Assembly (NCBI GenBank): GCA_027311105.1
Contig: DAICZN010000089.1
Span: 1-40,283, forward strand
DNA from: Gallionella sp.
GTDB taxonomy: Bacteria > Pseudomonadota > Gammaproteobacteria > Burkholderiales > Gallionellaceae
DNA length: 40,283 bases
Direction: 5' to 3'
Made by a program: the position numbers and the translations under genes. Below are positions 35,392-40,283 of the stretch, piece after piece (position 1 is the first letter of the stretch; the number at the start of each line of letters is the position of its first letter). A model generated the notes under the pieces. The model did not search any database, had not been told where the DNA came from, and saw only the letters and a program-made list of their open reading frames with translations.

Positions 35392-35808
35392 TTATGTCCC
35401 TACCTGTCTAACTACAAAAGTTGTGGCCAGAGGCAATTTTGCCGAAGCAAGACGAAATGCCTCGCGCGCCAATGTTTCATCCACGCCGTCCATCTCATAC
35501 AGCATTTTGCCGGGCTGAATCTCGGCTACGTAGTACTCGGGATTTCCTTTACCGTTACCCATGCGAACTTCAGCTGGCTTCTTGGAGATTGGCTTGTCCG
35601 GGAAGATACGTATCCAGATACGGCCGCCACGCTTGATGTGTCGTGTCATGGCGCGTCGCGCAGCCTCAATCTGGCGTGCTGTCAAACGACCGCGCACGAC
35701 CGCTTTCAGCCCAAATTCACCGAAACTGACCTTGTTGCCACGGGTGGCTATACCGGTGTTTCGACCCTTTTGCTCCTTGCGGAATTTTCTTCTAGCTGGC
35801 TGCAGCAT
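35392..35808 (-). CDS. rplP: 50S ribosomal protein uL16
   Basis: This 138-residue protein stabilises A-site tRNA near the peptidyl-transferase centre. It begins [17 protein letters not shown] and contains the conserved [40 protein letters not shown] with an arginine-rich core. Its start lies 17 bases inside the end of rpsC, implying coupled translation. Confidence 0.98.
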   Translation of the reverse strand: MLQPARRKFRKEQKGRNTGIATRGNKVSFGEFGLKAVVRGRLTARQIEAARRAMTRHIKRGGRIWIRIFPDKPISKKPAEVRMGNGKGNPEYYVAEIQPGKMLYEMDGVDETLAREAFRLASAKLPLATTFVVRQVGT

Positions 35809-36502
35809 GCTTGACTCCTGTCTTTCTTACTTTCTTTTCCGCCTCGGCGGCCACCGGAGCAACAACTTCCTGCTCGGAAATTTCGCCTTTGAACACCCAA
35901 ACCTTCACACCAATGATGCCGTAAGTGGTCTTCGCTTCGGAAGTGCCATAGTCGATATCGGCACGCAGAGTATGCAATGGCACACGGCCTTCCCGATACC
36001 ACTCGGTACGAGCGATTTCTATTCCATTCAAACGGCCCGCGCTCATGATCTTGATACCCTGCGCACCCAGGCGCATGGCATTCTGCATCGCGCGCTTCAT
36101 CGCGCGGCGGAACATGATGCGCTTTTCCAATTGCGCAGTTATGCTTTCTGCAATCAGCTGGGCGTCGATTTCCGGCTTGCGAACTTCCTCGATCGCCACA
36201 TCGACGGCCTGCAATCCCATGCGTTTGCGCAACTCAGCGCGCAGAGATTCAATATCCTCGCCCTTTTTGCCAATCACCATACCGGGACGCGCGGTGTATA
36301 TCGTCACCTTGGCATTCTTTGCCGGACGCTCGATAATCACCTTTGAAACGCCGGCAGCAACCAGTTTCTTCTTCAGGTAAGCACGGACATCGATATCTTT
36401 GAGCAACAAATCAGCGAAATTTTTGCTGTTGGCATACCACTTGGAATCCCAGTTTTTGCGTACGCATAACCGGAAACCGGTTGGATGAATTTTCTGTCCC
36501 AT
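35792..36502 (-). CDS. rpsC: 30S ribosomal protein uS3
   Basis: This 236-residue protein lines the mRNA entry channel. It starts [24 protein letters not shown]. The KH domain has its GxxG loop in [16 protein letters not shown] (about residues 73-88), and the C-terminal domain contains [40 protein letters not shown]. The tail ([29 protein letters not shown]) is longer and more variable than in many relatives. Confidence 0.98.
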   Translation of the reverse strand: MGQKIHPTGFRLCVRKNWDSKWYANSKNFADLLLKDIDVRAYLKKKLVAAGVSKVIIERPAKNAKVTIYTARPGMVIGKKGEDIESLRAELRKRMGLQAVDVAIEEVRKPEIDAQLIAESITAQLEKRIMFRRAMKRAMQNAMRLGAQGIKIMSAGRLNGIEIARTEWYREGRVPLHTLRADIDYGTSEAKTTYGIIGVKVWVFKGEISEQEVVAPVAAEAEKKVRKTGVKHAAAS

Positions 36503-36511
36503 AATTTATCC

Positions 36512-36847
36512 TTAATTCCCTACGCTGACAGTAATGTGGCAGGTCTGCTTTTCAAGACGATTGCCTTGCCCTTTTGCCTTGGCGATAAAGCCCCTGCCGG
36601 ATGCCGCCTTGTCAACGTAAATGACTTTCACCTTCAATTCGTCGATATCGGCGCCATCGTTGTGCTCGGCATTGGCAATCGCCGACTCGAGAGCCTTCTT
36701 GATGATAGTGGCGGCCTTTTTAGGACTGAAAGTCAGGATGTTGAGCGCCTGCGCAACCGGCAAACCGCGGATCTGATCAGCCACCAGACGGCCCTTTTGG
36801 GCCGACAGATGTATCTTTCTTGCAACTGCTGTAGTCGTTGTCATCAT
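36512..36847 (-). CDS. rplV: 50S ribosomal protein uL22
   Basis: This 111-residue protein has a beta-hairpin that lines the exit tunnel. Family features are [55 protein letters not shown] and the closing hairpin region [26 protein letters not shown]. Two adjacent ATGs are possible starts; the upstream one is given. Confidence 0.98.
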   Translation of the reverse strand: MMTTTTAVARKIHLSAQKGRLVADQIRGLPVAQALNILTFSPKKAATIIKKALESAIANAEHNDGADIDELKVKVIYVDKAASGRGFIAKAKGQGNRLEKQTCHITVSVGN

Positions 36848-36853
36848 GCCCTC

Positions 36854-37135
36854 TTATTTCTTGACCACTGCTTTTTTATCAGCAGAGTGGCCTTTAAAGG
36901 TGCGCGTCAGGGAAAACTCACCCAACTTGTGGCCCACCATGTTTTCGGAGACATACACCGGGATGTGCTGCTTGCCGTTGTGAACCGCGATGGTCAGACC
37001 GACGAATTCCGGCAGCACCGTGGAACGGCGCGACCAGGTTTTAACCGGACGCTTATCATTATTTGCGCGAACCGTCTCAATCTTCTTGAGCAGGTGAGCG
37101 TCGACAAATGGACCCTTTTTAACTGAACGTGCCAT
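36854..37135 (-). CDS. rpsS: 30S ribosomal protein uS19
   Basis: This 93-residue protein pairs with uS13 in the 30S head. It starts [20 protein letters not shown] and continues [52 protein letters not shown], an unbroken match to the family. It lies 13 bp after rplB and 6 bp before rplV. Confidence 0.98.
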   Translation of the reverse strand: MARSVKKGPFVDAHLLKKIETVRANNDKRPVKTWSRRSTVLPEFVGLTIAVHNGKQHIPVYVSENMVGHKLGEFSLTRTFKGHSADKKAVVKK

Positions 37136-37148
37136 ATCTATCTACCCC

Positions 37149-37976
37149 TTAAACCTGAAAGCGACGACGCACGATCATACCGCTGGTGCGCTTGTTGCGA
37201 CGTGTACGGAAGCCCTTGGCCGGAACACCCCACGGGCTGACCGGATGACGACCCGCCGCCGTCTTGCCTTCACCACCACCGTGAGGGTGGTCGACCGGGT
37301 TCATCACCACACCGCGAACGGTCGGACGAACACCGCGCCAGCGCATCGCTCCGGCCTTGCCGATAGAGCGCAAGCTATGTTCGGAATTGCCCACTTCACC
37401 CAAAGTCGCTTTGCAATCGATGTGCACCTTGCGGATTTCCCCGGAACGCAAGCGCAACTGCGCGTAACTGCCTTCGCGAGCCAGAAGCTGCACCGAGGTT
37501 CCCGCGGAACGCGCCAACTGGGCGCCCTTGCCCGGCAACATTTCTATGCAATGTATCGTCGAACCGACTGGAACATTGCGCAACGGCAAGGCATTACCCG
37601 GCTTGATCGGCGCTTCTGAACCGCTCACCAGAGTTGCGCCAGCAGCGACACCCTTGGGCGCGATGATGTAGCGTCGTTCTCCATCGGCGTAACACAACAA
37701 GGCCAGGTTTGCGCTGCGATTCGGGTCATACTCCAGACGCTCCACAGTCGCCGGAATTCCATCCTTGTCGCGCTTGAAGTCCACCAGACGATAATGCTGT
37801 TTATGGCCACCGCCCATATGACGCGTGGTGATGTGCCCGTTATTGTTGCGACCCGCAGTCCTGTTTTGCTTTTCCAGCAAAGCGGCAACCGGCTTGCCTT
37901 TGTGCAGGTCAGGATTGACCAGGCGCACGACTGCGCGCTGCCCCGGGGTTGTTGGTTTTAGTTTAATCAATGCCAT
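37149..37976 (-). CDS. rplB: 50S ribosomal protein uL2
   Basis: This 275-residue protein binds 23S rRNA and is needed for subunit joining and peptidyl transfer. It begins [19 protein letters not shown], with [28 protein letters not shown], and retains the critical histidine loop [26 protein letters not shown]. It follows rplW after 5 bp. Confidence 0.98.
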   Translation of the reverse strand: MALIKLKPTTPGQRAVVRLVNPDLHKGKPVAALLEKQNRTAGRNNNGHITTRHMGGGHKQHYRLVDFKRDKDGIPATVERLEYDPNRSANLALLCYADGERRYIIAPKGVAAGATLVSGSEAPIKPGNALPLRNVPVGSTIHCIEMLPGKGAQLARSAGTSVQLLAREGSYAQLRLRSGEIRKVHIDCKATLGEVGNSEHSLRSIGKAGAMRWRGVRPTVRGVVMNPVDHPHGGGEGKTAAGRHPVSPWGVPAKGFRTRRNKRTSGMIVRRRFQV

Positions 37977-37981
37977 GATGA

Positions 37982-38314
37982 TTACCCTTGCTCACTTGCT
38001 GCAAAATTGATTTCCTGGCCAGGAGCCAGGCACACATAGGCTTTCTTCCAGTCGTTGCGGCGGCCGAGAACGCGGCCACTGCGCTTGACTTTACCCTTGA
38101 CACAAGCCACCTGCACACTGTTCACGACAACCTTGAACATCATTTCGACTGCGGCCTTGATCTCCGGCTTGGTCGCATCAGTTGCGACGCGAAAAATCAC
38201 CTGCTCGTTTTTCTCCGCCACATAGGTCGCTTTCTCCGAGATTTGCGGGGCAAGCAACACTTTCATCAAACGTTCCTGGCTGAATTGCCCGGCGTTAACT
38301 TTTGAGGCACTCAT
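37982..38314 (-). CDS. rplW: 50S ribosomal protein uL23
   Basis: This 110-residue exit-tunnel protein is the main docking point for trigger factor and SRP. It contains [29 protein letters not shown] and the loop [24 protein letters not shown]. The N-terminus ([14 protein letters not shown]) extends about ten residues beyond E. coli L23. Its start overlaps the rplD stop as ATGA. Confidence 0.98.
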   Translation of the reverse strand: MSASKVNAGQFSQERLMKVLLAPQISEKATYVAEKNEQVIFRVATDATKPEIKAAVEMMFKVVVNSVQVACVKGKVKRSGRVLGRRNDWKKAYVCLAPGQEINFAASEQG

Positions 38315-38943
38315 GCGAACATCTCCTCGATTTTGGCTACTGCGTTGCGCGTCACCAGTACATTGGGGAAACGCACCAGACTGATCGGGTCGGCCTGATT
38401 GGCCTCCAATATCAGCACATTGGGCAGATTGCGCGACGATAGGTAAAGATTTTCATCAATGCTATCGGTGATGATCAGCAGGCGAAAACGATTGGTATCC
38501 ACGCCCAGGCCCTTGATCTTCTGCGCCAATAATTTTGTCTTGGGAGAATCCACCGTCAGGCTGTCAACCACCACCAAACGGTTTTCACTCACCAGTTTCG
38601 ACAGGATGGAAGCCAAGCCCGCGCGGTACATCTTGCGGTTTACTTTCTGGGTGTAATTCTCTTCCGCGGTGTTGGGGAAAATCTTGCCGCCGCCACGCCA
38701 CAACGGGCTGGACGCCATACCGGCGCGCGCGCGGCCGGTACCTTTTTGCGCGAAAGGCTTGCGTGTGCTTTTGGCGACTTCGCTGCGGCCCTTTTGTTTG
38801 CTGTTACCGGCTCGTGCATTCGCCTGATAGGCGGTAACCAATTGATGGACCAGATCCTCGTTATACTCGCGACCGAACAGCTCGTCGGAAGCCTGCAAAT
38901 TCGAGGTCGGCTGCCCTTTATCGTTAATGACTTTAAGTTCCAT
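38311..38943 (-). CDS. rplD: 50S ribosomal protein uL4
   Basis: This 210-residue protein has an extended loop reaching the exit tunnel; in E. coli it also represses the S10 operon. The loop region [43 protein letters not shown] is complete. The ATG overlaps the rplC stop as TAATG, so reduced translation at the end of rplC would be expected to reduce uL4 as well, which matters given the stop inside rplC. Confidence 0.98.
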   Translation of the reverse strand: MELKVINDKGQPTSNLQASDELFGREYNEDLVHQLVTAYQANARAGNSKQKGRSEVAKSTRKPFAQKGTGRARAGMASSPLWRGGGKIFPNTAEENYTQKVNRKMYRAGLASILSKLVSENRLVVVDSLTVDSPKTKLLAQKIKGLGVDTNRFRLLIITDSIDENLYLSSRNLPNVLILEANQADPISLVRFPNVLVTRNAVAKIEEMFA

Positions 38944-39587
38944 TACACACCTGCTTTCACTGCGGGGCGCACGACGATTTTGCCGTTGATCGCACCGGGG
39001 ACAGCGCCCTTGACCAGCAATAATTGACGGGCTGCGTCAACGCGAACAACCTGCAGATTTTGCACGGTTCTTTGCACGTCACCCAGATGACCGGTCATGC
39101 GCTTTCCCGGAAACACGCGGCCCGGATCCTGCGCCATACCGATTGAACCCGGCACGTTATGCGACTTGGAGTTACCGTGCGATGCACGGCCAGATTTGAA
39201 ATGGTGGCGCTTGATGGTTCCGGCGTAACCCTTACCCTTGGTCACACCCGTCACATCGACGTACTGGCCAACCTGAAAAATCTCCACACTGACCACGGAA
39301 CCCGATTGCAGGCCGGCCAGCTGTTAAGAAGTTACGGTGAATTCTTTCAGGGCGCTACCCGCTTCCACACCCGCCTTCGCGTAGTGTCCTGCGGCAGCCT
39401 TGCTGACGCGGCCGGGACGACGTACACCGTGTGCCAATTGCACAGCGTTGTAGCCATCGGTAACTGCGGATTTAACCTGAGTAACGCGATTGTTGGACAC
39501 TTCCAGCACAGTCACCGGCAACGAAGAACCGTCATCGGTGAATACGCGGGTCATGCCAATCTTGCGACCGACAAGTCCTAGACTCAT
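38943..39587 (-). CDS. rplC: 50S ribosomal protein uL3, interrupted by an in-frame TAA
   Basis: uL3 is an early-assembly protein that reaches the peptidyl-transferase centre and is essential. The frame opens [30 protein letters not shown] and runs to KEFTVTS, then meets TAA at codon 88. It continues in the same frame as [20 protein letters not shown] and [22 protein letters not shown] to a normal end ([16 protein letters not shown]) at codon 214. Both parts fit uL3 with no residues missing, so only the single codon is wrong. The ORF track therefore shows two pieces (39324-39587 and 38943-39296). A base error or point mutation such as GAA or CAA to TAA is the simplest explanation; stop-codon read-through is the interesting alternative. 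Confidence 0.9.
39324..39326 (-). other. Premature in-frame TAA in rplC (codon 88)
   Basis: The minus-strand codons are act-tct-taa-cag-ctg. Frame continuity is exact: 39587 and 39296 differ by 291 bases, or 97 codons. No alternative frame or nearby indel is needed to restore homology. TAA serves as a normal stop elsewhere in the window (secY, vapB and the end of rplC itself), so codon reassignment is excluded. Confidence 0.95.
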
Positions 39588-39609
39588 TTTATATTTCCTC
39601 TTGTTAAGG

Positions 39610-39631
39610 GGCTGACTTCAATTGGTCAGCC
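39610..39631 (-). promoter_or_regulatory. Hairpin between rpsJ and rplC
   Basis: A seven-base stem GGCTGAC / GTCAGCC with an eight-base loop lies in the 108-bp gap between rpsJ and rplC, about 20 bases before the rplC ATG. It ends next to the ribosome site AGAGGAA. A second short stem GCCC-TT-GGGC lies near 39680. It may modulate rplC translation or be a processing site. Confidence 0.4.
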
Positions 39632-39695
39632 GATTTCCTGCATTTACATCTGGCATCGGCACAGGCTTTACGCCACATGCCCTTGGGCACAACAA

Positions 39696-40007
39696 TTACT
39701 GCAACTTGATTTCCACATCCACACCGGCCGGCAGATCCAGCTTCATCAGCGCATCCACAGTTTTATCCGTAGGATCAACGATGTCCATCAGGCGCAGATG
39801 GGTACGAATCTCAAACTGGTCTCGGGAAGTCTTGTTGACATGCGGGGAACGCAACACGTCGAAACGCTCGATCTTGGTTGGCAACGGCACCGGGCCATTC
39901 ACCACGGCTCCAGTACGCTTCGCCGTTTCAACAATACGCGCAGCAGACTGGTCGATCAAACGGTAATCAAACGCCTTGAGGCGAATGCGGATTTTTTGAC
40001 TTTGCAT
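39696..40007 (-). CDS. rpsJ: 30S ribosomal protein uS10
   Basis: This 103-residue protein of the 30S head also acts as NusE in antitermination. I start it at the ATG at 40007 ([19 protein letters not shown]) because this matches the family and GAGAAG lies just upstream; the track's five-residue extension is not conserved. The motif [33 protein letters not shown] is complete. It is the first gene of the S10 unit, after tuf. Confidence 0.97.
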   Translation of the reverse strand: MQSQKIRIRLKAFDYRLIDQSAARIVETAKRTGAVVNGPVPLPTKIERFDVLRSPHVNKTSRDQFEIRTHLRLMDIVDPTDKTVDALMKLDLPAGVDVEIKLQ

Positions 40008-40026
40008 AATCTTCTCTTGCATTTAC

Positions 40027-40080
40027 GCGGCAATGCCGCTAATTAAAGAACGAAATCGCGCAAACCGGAACCAGGCCGGT
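40027..40080 (-). promoter_or_regulatory. Two hairpins in the rpsJ leader
   Basis: GCGGC-AAT-GCCGC (40027-40039) and ACCGG-N7-CCGGT (40064-40080) lie between the S10 promoter and rpsJ. The leader is about 85 bases, about half of the E. coli S10 leader that binds L4. No T-run follows, so attenuation is not evident. Confidence 0.4.
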
Positions 40081-40096
40081 CCACGCGAGGGCGCGC

Positions 40097-40125
40097 ATTG
40101 TAGCCTTACTCGATAATCTTTGCAA
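40097..40125 (-). promoter_or_regulatory. S10-operon promoter overlapping the end of tuf
   Basis: On the minus strand TTGCAA (40120-40125), a 17-base spacer and TACAAT (40097-40102) straddle the tuf stop codon. Each hexamer matches the sigma-70 consensus at four and five positions. The predicted start is near 40090. No terminator separates tuf from rpsJ, so read-through from tuf is also possible. Confidence 0.6.
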
Positions 40126-40283
40126 CCACACCGGCACCGACAGTACGACCGCCCTCGCGGATGGCGAAGCGCAAGCCCTCTTCCATCGCGATCGGGTTGA
40201 TCAGGTTGACCGTGATGCTGACGTTGTCGCCCGGCATCACCATCTCGGTGCCGGCCGGCAGTTCGACCGCACCGGTCACGTCG
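40106..40283 (-). CDS. tuf: Elongation factor Tu, C-terminal part (runs off the window)
   Basis: Only the last 59 codons are present. The fragment [20 protein letters not shown] and the end [16 protein letters not shown] are the domain 3 sequence of bacterial EF-Tu, which delivers aminoacyl-tRNA to the ribosome. The gene continues beyond position 40283. A fusA-tuf-rpsJ order upstream would be expected. Confidence 0.97.
   Translation of the reverse strand, partial: DVTGAVELPAGTEMVMPGDNVSITVNLINPIAMEEGLRFAIREGGRTVGAGVVAKIIE

Noticed and set aside
39324-39587. Reading the two rplC pieces as separate genes
   Set aside because: They are in the same frame and together make one complete uL3. The second piece has only a GTG with no ribosome site.
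1-40283. CRISPR array, tRNA or rRNA genes
   Set aside because: No regularly spaced direct repeats and no cloverleaf or rRNA sequence were recognised in the window.

Overview
The window looks like a betaproteobacterial chromosome. It carries a complete S10-spc-alpha ribosomal protein cluster with infA between secY and rpmJ, an MFS-ssb pair, uvrA, and an Anbu/ATP-grasp/alpha-E/DUF2126 locus. Gene content would suit a Nitrosomonadales/Gallionellales-type organism, but no 16S rRNA is present, so placement below class is a guess.

Layout. (1) 1-7.7 kb, minus strand: ssb and a YajR-like MFS transporter, then a tripartite RND efflux operon (outer membrane factor, adaptor, pump). (2) 8.1-9.8 kb: an ECF sigma factor followed by a small Cys/His-rich membrane protein, a small two-helix membrane protein, and an ABM-type monooxygenase. 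(3) 9.8-13.0 kb: an accessory patch with lower GC. It holds a textbook sigma-54 promoter overlapped by a LexA-like palindrome in front of a tiny lipoprotein gene, a gene-free stretch with a MITE/REP-like element, a vapBC toxin-antitoxin pair with a visible operator, and a SAM-dependent methyltransferase. (4) 13.0-22.6 kb: two divergent transcription units. The minus-strand unit runs from an HPPD-like two-domain protein to a transglutaminase-DUF2126 protein to a soluble transhydrogenase. The plus-strand unit is a circularly permuted ATP-grasp protein, an alpha-E protein and the proteasome-like peptidase Anbu. (5) 22.7-26.0 kb: uvrA and arfB, ending at a bidirectional terminator. (6) 26.1-40.3 kb, minus strand: rplQ back through rpsJ, then the 3' end of tuf.

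Functional reading. The 13-22 kb locus is the best candidate for a poorly characterised system. It combines a peptide-bond-forming enzyme (ATP-grasp with alpha-E), a transglutaminase-fold protein and a self-compartmentalising protease. An unusual HPPD-like metalloenzyme with an intact His-His-Glu triad and an SthA-type NAD(P) transhydrogenase sit beside them. A plausible model is that a peptide or peptide-like conjugate is made, modified and degraded, but no substrate can be read from the sequence.

The ribosomal cluster has one striking anomaly. rplC (uL3, essential) has an in-frame TAA at codon 88, with perfectly good L3 sequence in the same frame on both sides. This is either a sequencing/assembly error, a real nonsense mutation, or a recoding event. 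Three good sigma-70 promoters can be read for the S10, spc and alpha units at their classical positions, with small hairpins in the S10 and spc leaders. rpmJ (37 aa) is absent from the supplied ORF track and was found by reading the minus strand.
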